From the IMG/VR virus record IMGVR_UViG_3300028176_000011, positions 1 to 35,012 of that record: a DNA stretch of 35,012 nt; one strand, 5' to 3'. The notes beneath the pieces are model-generated. The model was given only the letters and a program-made list of their open reading frames with translations, made no database searches and was not told the DNA's origin. The first letter of the stretch is position 1. The number at the start of each line of letters is the position of its first letter. The position numbers and the translations under genes are program-made. This DNA is from a virus. This document shows positions 28,867-35,012 of this stretch, piece by piece.

Positions 28867-29474
28867 TCAGCCAGCCGCTCATAAAACTCCACGATCGGCT
28901 TCAGCCTGGCCCTCACCGCCTCGCACCGGTCCGGCGACCAAAACTCACCCGGCCGGGCCTTGAGCCAATGCTCCAGGTCATCCGCCGCCTTGAGCCCGAA
29001 CTGCACCACCGGACCATCCCCCTCCAGCGCGTTGCTCTCCCCCTGCGAGAGCCGGATCTGCTGCCTCAGCCCGGCCACCGGCAGATGCTCGCTCTCCGCC
29101 TTTGCCAGCCACTCGGTCTGTTCCTGCGGCTTCAGCGCTGCCACTTCGGCGTGCTTCGACCACCCCAGAGTGTCCCGACGTCGGGACAATTCAACCGCCC
29201 CGGAAACCCACGCGTGGTTCCGCAGCGTCCCGTAATCGATCCCGTTGGCCTCGGCGAACTCCTTGAGCGCGCCATACTTGCGCTCCCCGAAGGCCGCCCA
29301 ATCCCCCAACCACCACTTCATCACCTGGTCCACCCGCAACAGCCGACGACCCACCGCCGCCCAGCCATCCAGGTCCAGCCCCTCCGGCAGCTCCAGTCCC
29401 AGCGGCGAAAACTGCGCCTGCTGCGACGCCAGCTCCCGTTCCAGTGCCTGCAACTCGTTTCCAGTATTCATCAT
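28848..29474 (-). CDS. LmbU-like transcriptional regulator, 208 residues
   Basis: Residues 30-140 match the pattern of the LmbU regulator group, first known from actinobacterial antibiotic clusters. L-D-x-D-G-W-A-A-V-G-R-R-L-L-R-V leads to KWWLGDWAAFGERKYG, then N-G-I-D-Y-G-T-L-R-N-H-A-W-V-S and L-G-W-S-K-H-A-E-V-A-A-L. The last part carries the HTH-like helices. Such proteins bind DNA and activate operons. In this phage it sits directly after the zinc-ribbon/HTH gene and before gam, so it may control late or packaging genes. Its stop codon lies in a microrepeat. Related proteins in PVC prophages would be expected. Confidence 0.75.
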   Translation of the reverse strand: MMNTGNELQALERELASQQAQFSPLGLELPEGLDLDGWAAVGRRLLRVDQVMKWWLGDWAAFGERKYGALKEFAEANGIDYGTLRNHAWVSGAVELSRRRDTLGWSKHAEVAALKPQEQTEWLAKAESEHLPVAGLRQQIRLSQGESNALEGDGPVVQFGLKAADDLEHWLKARPGEFWSPDRCEAVRARLKPIVEFYERLADVRRET

Positions 29475-29487
29475 CAGATTTCGAACA

Positions 29488-29964
29488 TCACACCTTCCTC
29501 GGGCGCCGATTGCTCAGCTTGAACTTCCGCGCCACTTCTTCCCGCCTCATGTATTGCGAAGGCGGCGTACCCAGATAACCGCAGATGTACCGGCATTGCT
29601 TGCTGACGGTCGCCTTCCGGACGCCCCAGGTCCGTGCGTAATCCGTCATGCTCACCCCGCCCGCGAAGCCATCGCCCGTGGCCAGGAGGTAGCAGCCCAG
29701 CGTGAATTTGCTGTTCCGCGCGTTGTAGATCAGCAGCACCAGCCGCCGGTAATAATCCGTGTGCTTTCGGAAGCTTTTATGTTCGGGGCTGTCCAAATTT
29801 CCTGACCCTTCCACCCCAGAGGCCTCGACGTTTCCTCGGCAAATCGGGCAGACCGCGTCCACCGTGTGCTTGCAACTCGGACACATCGCCTCGAGCATGT
29901 GATCCGCCGGATGGTCGCACGCTGAAGCCATCGGCAGATCCGCCACGTCGTGCAATGCGCTCAT
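29488..29964 (-). CDS. Zinc-ribbon plus HTH regulator, 158 residues
   Basis: The N-terminal ~45 residues contain M-C-P-S-C-K-H-T-V-D-A-V-C-P-I-C-R-G, two C-x2-C knuckles forming a zinc ribbon. A flexible stretch follows, then residues ~70-100 (HTDYYRRLVLLIYNARNSKF) and a C-terminal HTH (GVSMTDYARTWGVRKATVSK, Q-C-R-Y-I-C-G-Y-L-G) with a basic end. The HTH is like those that read DNA in sigma-like or replication regulators. It is 13 bases before the LmbU-like gene, forming a two-regulator unit. Activator or repressor role unknown. Confidence 0.72.
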   Translation of the reverse strand: MSALHDVADLPMASACDHPADHMLEAMCPSCKHTVDAVCPICRGNVEASGVEGSGNLDSPEHKSFRKHTDYYRRLVLLIYNARNSKFTLGCYLLATGDGFAGGVSMTDYARTWGVRKATVSKQCRYICGYLGTPPSQYMRREEVARKFKLSNRRPRKV

Positions 29965-29977
29965 CGTTTATTTTCTC

Positions 29978-30006
29978 CGTAGCAGCCGACGGCAGTCGGC
30001 TCTAAC
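29978..30006. repeat. REP-like hairpin element, copy 4
   Basis: Identical to copies 2 and 3. It lies in the 92-base spacer between TerL and the zinc-ribbon regulator, 36 bases before copy 5. Confidence 0.85.
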
Positions 30007-30042
30007 TATCGGGTTACTGGTTACTGCTTTCGGCTTGTTCAT

Positions 30043-30071
30043 CGTAGCCGCCGACGTCAGTCGGCTCTAAC
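30043..30071. repeat. REP-like hairpin element, copy 5, overlapping the TerL stop
   Basis: cgtagccgccgac-gtca-gtcggctctaac. Read on the minus strand it provides the last codons V-R-A-D and the TGA stop (30057-30059) of TerL. Confidence 0.88.
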
Positions 30072-31955
30072 GTCCACCGCCTCAATCCGTGCCGCTTCTG
30101 GCGCGGTGATCCGCTCCATCGCCGGGTCCGGGACCAGGTCAGACAGGATTGCCCCGAGCGTGTTCATGTTCGCCAGGTCTCGGGCATGGTCATTCCGGCT
30201 CTCCTTCCAAAAGACCCGCGTCTCGCCTGTGCGCGCCACATAGTCGGTCTTGCGCACGCGCGCCGCCATTTGCTGGGCATACTCCGATTCCATCTCTGGC
30301 TCGGTGGAGTTCAGCGGCTCTTCCCAGCTACCGTTGTCAATCATCTCCTGAACCTTTTGGTTCAGTTGCGCCTTAGAAAACGCAATCAGCGGGCAATACT
30401 TGCGCCCTCCCATCGCCCCACCGCTCCCGGGATCACCCCACGAAAGCGGCGCATAGCTCTTCTGCACATACCGCTTCCTGATTCGGTGCGTGAACGAGTA
30501 AGCCTTGTCCCCGCGCACCGCGATCCATCCGTATTTCAGACACGCCGCATACACGCCATGATCGCCCTTGGGCAGGAAGTTGGAATCGATAAACACATGG
30601 TTGGCCTCAACCTTGAATTTGAGCCGCAGTTCCTCCAGCGCCGCAAACCCATACGCCTTTCCAAACCCCAGCTTCCGGCTCTTCTCCAGTGACCAGGCCC
30701 GGGCCATCCACCAGAACATGTCTTCCTCCTGCCGATCAATCGAAAGGAACCGTCCCTTCTCCTCTGGCCAGTCCGAATGAATCTCATACGCCGACCGACG
30801 AAAATGCAGGCCACCCTTGAGTAGGCTCTCCAGGTCCCGAAACATCGCGCGCCGCTTCTGGAAGAACTGCAACTTCGGTTTCAGGTCGCCACGCTTCTCC
30901 GCGTTGCACGCATCCAGCCACAACTCAACCAACTCGTCCCACGGAAAATCAATTACCGTCTCCCAGTGAAATGAATCCTTCTTCCGCTCGACCAAATCCT
31001 CTTGGCGATCGGCGATTGGCAGTTGGCTGTCTGCCACCTGCGGATCTCCTTCGGCCTTCGGATTTCGGTCTTCGGATTTCGCTATCCGGTAGCGACCCGT
31101 CCGGTTCCATTCCCCCTTCGTCCTGGGATTGTCCAGGTGCGGATGCCGGCAGTGCGGACACTCAAAGTGCGTCGATGGCACACATTTCGGGATGTTCCAG
31201 TCCCCATTCGGCAGTTGGTAGCGGTTCCAGGTAATCCCCCAAAAGCTGCCGTCCAACCGCTGTCCCGAGAAGATCGGATCAAAGTATTTCCCACACTCGG
31301 GGTTGAGGCACTGCACTTCCCACTCATGGATCAGCCCTTTATGGTAGGCCCGATACCAGTCGCTTTCCTCCATCGGCACACCGTCCATCGGCCCGGCTTG
31401 CGAGACCCGCAAAACCTTCGAAGTCTGCATCTTCAGGTAATCGCCAATGCGCCCTTCGGCCTCGCCCATCTTCCCCTGCGACCACATCCAAACCTCCTCC
31501 TCGCGCAGATACCGGATGCCCTTCCCCTGCAGGTTGCCCAAGGCCGGACCGCGCAAATACCACGTGTGCCCATTCGAGAACAGGATCTCGTCATTCCGCA
31601 ACTCGTGCGCATCGGTCGGGAACAGCGCGGCCACCGGCTTACACCGCGCGAATATCTTTTGAATCCGTTCCTGCCCGTGATCCTTGGCGGCCTGCTCTGT
31701 CTGAAAGACGTCCATGTAGGGGCCCGGATCAACCACCAGCGTCCAGGGACAGAACACGTCGCCGATCAGCGACCCGCCACCCCGCACCGGCTTGAGCACA
31801 TTGGTCTCGCGCTTGTGATCATTCTGCAACGAGGTGAATACCCCAATGAAGTGACGCGACTCCACGCACGTGAAGAATCCCGTCTTGGTAATGGGCGGCT
31901 CCAGCCACACATGGTCGCGCGCCCACTCCGGGATCGGCCGCCGATCGCGCGGCAC
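30057..31955 (-). CDS. terL: Terminase large subunit, GpA family
   Basis: The DNA-packaging motor and headful/cos nuclease, 632 residues, as lambda gpA. The Walker A place reads LKPVRGGGSLIGDV (a departure from the canonical G-K-S), and the Walker B place is I-R-Y-L-R-E-E-E-V-W-M-W. A zinc ribbon follows at ~235-290 (CLNPECGKYFDP and FECPHCRHPHL). The nuclease domain shows LSIDRQEEDMFWWMARAW, V-F-I-D-S-N-F-L-P and SRNDHARDLANM, with the expected acidic residues. Between zinc ribbon and nuclease a microrepeat (31001-31082) adds about 25 residues, with S-E-D-R-N-P-K. A REP-like element gives the stop. It starts seven bases after TerS. Confidence 0.93.
   Translation of the reverse strand: MPRDRRPIPEWARDHVWLEPPITKTGFFTCVESRHFIGVFTSLQNDHKRETNVLKPVRGGGSLIGDVFCPWTLVVDPGPYMDVFQTEQAAKDHGQERIQKIFARCKPVAALFPTDAHELRNDEILFSNGHTWYLRGPALGNLQGKGIRYLREEEVWMWSQGKMGEAEGRIGDYLKMQTSKVLRVSQAGPMDGVPMEESDWYRAYHKGLIHEWEVQCLNPECGKYFDPIFSGQRLDGSFWGITWNRYQLPNGDWNIPKCVPSTHFECPHCRHPHLDNPRTKGEWNRTGRYRIAKSEDRNPKAEGDPQVADSQLPIADRQEDLVERKKDSFHWETVIDFPWDELVELWLDACNAEKRGDLKPKLQFFQKRRAMFRDLESLLKGGLHFRRSAYEIHSDWPEEKGRFLSIDRQEEDMFWWMARAWSLEKSRKLGFGKAYGFAALEELRLKFKVEANHVFIDSNFLPKGDHGVYAACLKYGWIAVRGDKAYSFTHRIRKRYVQKSYAPLSWGDPGSGGAMGGRKYCPLIAFSKAQLNQKVQEMIDNGSWEEPLNSTEPEMESEYAQQMAARVRKTDYVARTGETRVFWKESRNDHARDLANMNTLGAILSDLVPDPAMERITAPEAARIEAVDVRAD
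31001..31082 (-). repeat. GCCAATC + CGAAATCC microrepeats inserted in TerL
   Basis: Two families side by side (31001-31028 and 31041-31082) encode SEDRNPKAEGDPQVADSQLP plus I-A-D-R-Q-E. This is an insertion between zinc ribbon and nuclease domain of the terminase, in frame. Confidence 0.85.
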
Positions 31956-31962
31956 AAAGATG

Positions 31963-32649
31963 CTATGCCACGTTTGCTTTACAATCGAGGTTCCACTCCG
32001 TTTCCAGCGACTGCATGAAGTCCATCAGTTCATCGCACAGCCGCTTGCCATAGATCCGCGCCTGTGGAACATCGAGCCCGGCCACGGCGGTCGGGTATTC
32101 GTTCACCAGCCGCTGCTCCAGGATGGCCACCGCCGGGGTCAGGCAGCGCCGAAGGCTCTCCTGCACCTTCGACTTTTTGACCAGCTTCCCTTCCGTCAAA
32201 TCATTGGCCACGCGCAGCTTCCGGATCTCCTCCATCAGCTTTTCATCCCGTAAAGAACGCCCCGACTTTTCTTTCAGCGCCGTCTCGACATCGAGGAGCC
32301 GGTAGAATTTCGTCTTCCCCACCACGCGCGTCGGCGTGAGCCCCGCCACGGCCTTGTCGATCGTCCGCCGGTCCTTCCCCGTTTCCTTCGAGAGCGCGTT
32401 AACCGAATAATCGGGCAGCAGCGTCGTTCCCGTCGGCTGCCGCGGCTTTCCCCCGTCCGCCTCCGCCTGCAATCGAGAACCCGCTGCCGCCTTCGATCGC
32501 GGTCTCGTTTTCGGCTTCGTTTGCGAACCCGTTGCCGGCTTCGCTTGCGACGTCGTGTTGGTCTTCGCTTGCGAAGTGGTGTGCGGCTCCAGTTGCGAAG
32601 TAGTGTTGGGCTTCCGTTGTGGGGGAGACTTACTTTTTGACCCTTTCAT
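31963..32649 (-). CDS. terS: Terminase small subunit (Nu1-like), 228 residues
   Basis: Recognises the packaging site and recruits TerL. Residues ~80-125 are a winged HTH (YSVNALSKETGKDRRTIDKA, V-V-G-K-T-K-F-Y-R-L-L-D-V-E-T-A-L), the Nu1 DNA-binding domain. A helical region for oligomerisation and TerL contact follows (EKLMEEIRKLRVANDLTEGK). Residues 13-45 are an unusual Thr/Ser/Gln/Lys/Pro-rich tail made of four 8-residue repeats encoded by 24-bp DNA repeats (32521-32616). The gene lies between the candidate packaging site and TerL. Confidence 0.85.
   Translation of the reverse strand: MKGSKSKSPPQRKPNTTSQLEPHTTSQAKTNTTSQAKPATGSQTKPKTRPRSKAAAGSRLQAEADGGKPRQPTGTTLLPDYSVNALSKETGKDRRTIDKAVAGLTPTRVVGKTKFYRLLDVETALKEKSGRSLRDEKLMEEIRKLRVANDLTEGKLVKKSKVQESLRRCLTPAVAILEQRLVNEYPTAVAGLDVPQARIYGKRLCDELMDFMQSLETEWNLDCKANVA
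32521..32616 (-). repeat. Four 24-bp tandem repeats in terS
   Basis: Units start with ttgcga at 32521, 32545, 32569 and 32593. They encode T-T-S-Q-x-x-P/T-x repeats in the disordered N-terminus. Confidence 0.9.
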
Positions 32650-32901
32650 ACTGATACCCTGCGCAGTTTGGTAACCTGTTACTGTGCGAAAGGTAGTAGA
32701 TTCCTTATGACCCCGGCCTATGGATCGGATGGTAATACGCTGTGTGGAGCGTGGTGGTGCGCTGTGTGTAGCGTGCTGGTGCGCTTATCAACGGAGCATA
32801 AACTGAATCTCGGCTTTGCACGATGCAAGTGTGCTCCTTTACATCGGCCGTGCAAAGTTAGATATTTCGCTTGCTGTGTATCAAGGTGGGTGCCATCGCG
32901 A
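32650..32901. other. 252-base non-coding region, candidate cos/TerS-binding site
   Basis: It lies between the replication gene and terS, the usual cos place in lambdoid phages. It holds two tandem 22-bp repeats (32738-32759, 32760-32781: CGCTGTGTGnAGCGTGnTGGTG). It also holds a nine-bp inverted repeat, ctttgcacg/cgtgcaaag (32814-32822 and 32849-32857), separated by 26 bases. No good gene is seen. An 81-codon plus-strand frame begins at a TTG and looks spurious. Promoters for the packaging genes may also lie here. Confidence 0.5.
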
Positions 32902-33930
32902 TCAACGACATGAACCGGGTCTGGCAGGTTTGACTCGAATCAAAGCCAGTTCATTCCTCACCGACACGTTCAACCATGCCGCCGGGCGTGCGTTCAACCG
33001 GTGTTCGCGTTGCAGCATTTCAACGTGCCCGATCAGCTCTTCCAGCCTGGCAGGTATCCGGTCAATCGCCTCGAACCAGATCATAGCACAACGTTCTTTT
33101 CGCTCGTTTTCACCGATGAGTCTGAACAGCCTTCCTTCCGCACGTTGCCTGGCCTCATTTCGAACCTGTTCCGTTTCCTCCCGGTAGCCTCGATCGATTA
33201 GTCGATTCGATTGTACAGAAACATACCTCGATCGATTATCCGGTTCGACGCGCGCGGGTGTTCCCTCCTGGGGAACTCGCGCAGTTCCCTGTGGGGGAAC
33301 TTTCAGCGTCGCAGTTCCCTGTGGGGGAACCGGTTCAGCCCGCATACCATCCTCGACAGCGGCCCACAGCCTGCCAACTGGCCACTTTGACTCGACTTGG
33401 TTCCCTGCTGGGGAACTCAATATGCCCATAGCACTGCTGCGCACAGCCCCCGGCTCGACTCGACTATTACCGCGCTGGCGCTCGACAAAGTCAACACGCA
33501 ACATCTCATTTAACGTGGGATCAGGCGGAATCAATTCCGACTGATCCGGCGTTGTCTCTTCCAACCAACGCTCCAATTTCACCAGCTCACTCGCCTCACT
33601 TACGCGCAGTGGCACCCGCCACCCAATGGTCGGCAGAAGCGCAAACCACAACCATCCGCGATCCAGCGACCCAGACTCAACGACCGACTGCCGATGCAGC
33701 CATGACAACTCCTCGGAAACCTTCGACTTTCTCAAACCGCACAATTGGCAGAACACCTGTTGCTCGTTAACGAGCATACGAAACTCAGATGCACTGTCAG
33801 CCCTCAATGACCTGATCAGCGAATACTCGATCACCGTCAGCACCAAAAGCCGTTGGGGCTCCGTGAAGTCGTGATGTCTGACGCCCTTGAAGTATTCCAG
33901 TGCGGGGCGAAACATAGTGGCTTGGCTCAT
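32902..33930 (-). CDS. Winged-helix replication initiator-like protein, 342 residues
   Basis: Residues ~20-95 form a winged helix of the phage replication-protein (O/DnaD-like) style (TEPQRLLVLTVIEYSLIRSL, QQVFCQLCGLRKSKVSEELS, H-R-Q-S-V-V-E-S-G). The middle (~190-230) is a Pro-rich linker with V-P-P-Q-G-T repeats. These are translated from 17-bp palindromic iterons, so the gene may carry its own origin, as lambda O does. The C-terminal ~110 residues are helical and charged (REETEQVRNEARQRAEGRLF; IWFEAIDRIPARLEELIGHV). No helicase or primase motifs. Function is inferred. A start-proximal hairpin (33940-33960) lies in the leader. Confidence 0.72.
   Translation of the reverse strand: MSQATMFRPALEYFKGVRHHDFTEPQRLLVLTVIEYSLIRSLRADSASEFRMLVNEQQVFCQLCGLRKSKVSEELSWLHRQSVVESGSLDRGWLWFALLPTIGWRVPLRVSEASELVKLERWLEETTPDQSELIPPDPTLNEMLRVDFVERQRGNSRVEPGAVRSSAMGILSSPAGNQVESKWPVGRLWAAVEDGMRAEPVPPQGTATLKVPPQGTARVPQEGTPARVEPDNRSRYVSVQSNRLIDRGYREETEQVRNEARQRAEGRLFRLIGENERKERCAMIWFEAIDRIPARLEELIGHVEMLQREHRLNARPAAWLNVSVRNELALIRVKPARPGSCR
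33260..33416. repeat. Four 17-bp palindromic iterons in the replication gene (putative origin)
   Basis: GTTCCC-N5-GGGAAC occurs at 33260-33276, 33284-33300, 33314-33330 and 33400-33416. Three are read in one codon phase (V-P-P-Q-G-T or V-P-Q-E-G-T). The fourth is read in another phase (S-S-P-A-G-N), so conservation is of DNA, not protein. The layout is that of initiator binding sites within an initiator gene. Confidence 0.75.
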
Positions 33931-34078
33931 GGTGGTTTCGGTTTGGTGGCTTGACCACCTATCGCTTGCCCCTATTATTAGGCATGTTCTTGGCTCTGGG
34001 GCTATTCCTGGTGACTCGTGCGTGGGGCAAGCTCATTGACGTGTAGCTTGCCCCTTCTCGTATACCGATCGCACGCGG
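33931..34078. promoter_or_regulatory. 148-base intergenic region with GCTTGCCCC repeats and hairpins
   Basis: The CTTGCCCC word occurs three times (33973 region, inverted at 34024, and 34047). The last two form a 10-bp perfect stem, GGGGCAAGCT/AGCTTGCCCC (34024-34054), around 11 bases. Near the replication gene start, GGTGG-CTTGA-CCACC forms a second hairpin and also provides AGGTGG-type ribosome-binding sequence. No run of T follows either hairpin. The repeats look like operator sites for replication control. A possible -10 (TAATAAT on the minus strand near 33977) lacks a clear -35. Confidence 0.45.
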
Positions 34079-35012
34079 TCACGAATGCACCCCATAAAAC
34101 CGTCCCACTGCCTGCGCCAGCGTCTCGATAATGTCGTTCTGGTGTAAGCGGGCCTTAGCGTCGGAATAGGTCTTAAATGGTAACACTTTATTGGGGTCCG
34201 GAGTCCACCCTCCTACATCACCAGCGTACCGGTATTTGGACGCCACCTTGCATGTCGCGTTGCTGATCGGCGGCCTGGTTAGGACAAAACCGATGCCATT
34301 CGCGTCCACCGTAGCTGCCGGGATTTTGGGCGGGTGTGCCGCATGATGGTTCACCCTCATGTTGGCGATCGAGAACAGATCATACAGCGGTTTGAGCGCC
34401 GCCATGGCTCGACCCGCGTGCGCGGTCATATCCGCACCCGGCCAATCGGCGAGCATAGCCTCCAATCCGCCCAAATCCGCCGCGGCATCTCGCAGTGCCC
34501 ACCTTATGTCCATTTCCATGGGGGTTTTATTACCGTGCCTCACCCATGCCTCGATCTTCTCGATCGCTCGCACTGCGTAATTGCACTGCGATACCTTGCC
34601 GTCCTCCGGGGAGACCAGGTCCTGCAGCGCCCGGATGAACGTCACTGCGCGCTGCGCTGCCTCCAGCACGCGTTCCCAGTCGCGATGCACCGCGGGCGCC
34701 TGCACGGCCACGCCACGCCCCTGCTGCACCGCCGCCTTCACCTGTGCCGCCGTCGGCTTCAGCGTTGTAGAACCTGGTCCGGCATGGTTCTGGAACTGCT
34801 GCACCGCCGCCTTTACCTGTGCCGCCGTCGGCTGCTTACCGATGCCAGCGATCGCCTTGGCCTTGCTCCACGCCTCGACCGCCTGATCCTGTGGCAGCGC
34901 CGCGAGCGGTCTAACCTGGCTTTCCTTGGTCGGCAGGATGTCCAGATCGGCTTGGCGCGCACTCGCCGGGGCTGGCGAGAGTGGTAACCCCGGCGAGGAT
35001 GCCAAAGCGGTG
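34079..35012 (-). CDS. ParB-associated/DNA-binding-like phage protein, C-terminal part
   Basis: The continuation of the gene that begins at 552. Positions 34883-35012 duplicate 1-130. The C-terminal ~300 residues hold a tandem pair of T-A-A-Q-V-K-A-A-V-Q-Q segments, encoded by two 38-bp direct repeats (34721-34758 and 34796-34833, one mismatch). Helical stretches follow (WERVLEAAQRAVTFIRALQD) and a globular end (KVLPFKTYSDAKARLHQNDI). No catalytic motif is seen. A TTG at 35005 could be mistaken for the start, but the frame runs on across the join to ATG 552. Confidence 0.75.
   Translation of the reverse strand, partial: TALASSPGLPLSPAPASARQADLDILPTKESQVRPLAALPQDQAVEAWSKAKAIAGIGKQPTAAQVKAAVQQFQNHAGPGSTTLKPTAAQVKAAVQQGRGVAVQAPAVHRDWERVLEAAQRAVTFIRALQDLVSPEDGKVSQCNYAVRAIEKIEAWVRHGNKTPMEMDIRWALRDAAADLGGLEAMLADWPGADMTAHAGRAMAALKPLYDLFSIANMRVNHHAAHPPKIPAATVDANGIGFVLTRPPISNATCKVASKYRYAGDVGGWTPDPNKVLPFKTYSDAKARLHQNDIIETLAQAVGRFYGVHS
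34721..34833 (-). repeat. Two 38-bp direct repeats in the ParB-associated gene
   Basis: 34721-34758 and 34796-34833 differ by one base (34739 c, 34814 t) and both encode T-A-A-Q-V-K-A-A-V-Q-Q. A recent in-gene duplication. Confidence 0.85.
34883..35012. repeat. Terminal direct repeat, right copy (circular join)
   Basis: The same 130 bases as 1-130, except position 34886. It marks the place where the circle was opened. Confidence 0.93.

Noticed and set aside
32668-32913. 81-codon plus-strand frame over the candidate cos region
   Set aside because: It starts at a TTG without a ribosome site, has odd Cys/Trp-rich composition and overlaps the end of the opposite replication gene.
1-35012. tRNA genes, rRNA genes and IS elements
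   Set aside because: No cloverleaf-like sequence, rRNA segment or transposase was recognised on either strand by eye. A covariance-model tRNA search could still change this.

Overview
The window looks like one complete genome of a temperate tailed phage, closed on itself. Its first 130 bases recur as its last 130 (1-130 = 34883-35012, one mismatch), and one reading frame runs unbroken across the join. This implies a circular assembly or circularly permuted molecule of about 34,882 unique bases. Packaging, head and tail genes are lambda-like: small terminase, GpA-type large terminase, a lambda-type portal, an S49 head-maturation protease, a coat protein and a short tape measure. No sheath or baseplate genes are seen, so a siphovirus is most likely. 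The host is inferred, not proven, to belong to Verrucomicrobiota or a related PVC group. The grounds are the integrase active-site style (N-x-L-R and G-N-S-P in place of H-x-x-R and G-H), the LmbU-like and zinc-ribbon/HTH regulators, and many short purine-rich microrepeats of a kind I remember from PVC genomes.

Layout: every gene except the integrase lies on the minus strand, so transcription runs leftward. An early block starts at about 3535 with a ribbon-helix-helix regulator. It continues through small unknown proteins, an excisionase-like HTH protein and a ParB-associated-type protein (552 -> join -> 34079) to a winged-helix replication protein (33930-32902). That gene carries four 17-bp palindromic iterons. 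A 252-base non-coding gap with tandem repeats (candidate cos/TerS site) follows, then TerS, TerL, two regulators, a Mu-Gam-like protein, connector, portal, protease, scaffold and coat protein. A strong terminator follows the coat gene. Next come two glycosyltransferase genes, the neck, tail tube, tape measure and tail tip, with a third (GT9) glycosyltransferase inserted. Then come a 1091-residue cysteine-rich protein and three overlapping genes for proteins with Sec signal peptides, one with a LamG domain. Last is a membrane/lysis-like cassette: small membrane proteins, a holin-like protein, a lipoprotein, a membrane-anchored dual-specificity phosphatase and a papain-like C1A peptidase. The only rightward gene, the tyrosine integrase (3784-5148), converges on this cassette. 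Between them lies a 67-bp almost perfect palindrome (5210-5276).

The most unusual aspects are these. (1) Nine families of short repeats, all in the same genomic orientation, fill spacers between genes. They supply stop codons to seven genes and ribosome-binding sites to some, and they are inserted in frame in TerL, a glycosyltransferase and the ParB-associated protein. (2) The phage has an envelope- and surface-directed cargo: three glycosyltransferase genes, three signal-peptide proteins, a membrane phosphatase and a papain-like peptidase, but no recognisable endolysin. (3) The large palindrome lies next to int. (4) The iterons are embedded in the replication gene. No tRNA, rRNA, CRISPR array, reverse transcriptase or IS transposase was recognised.
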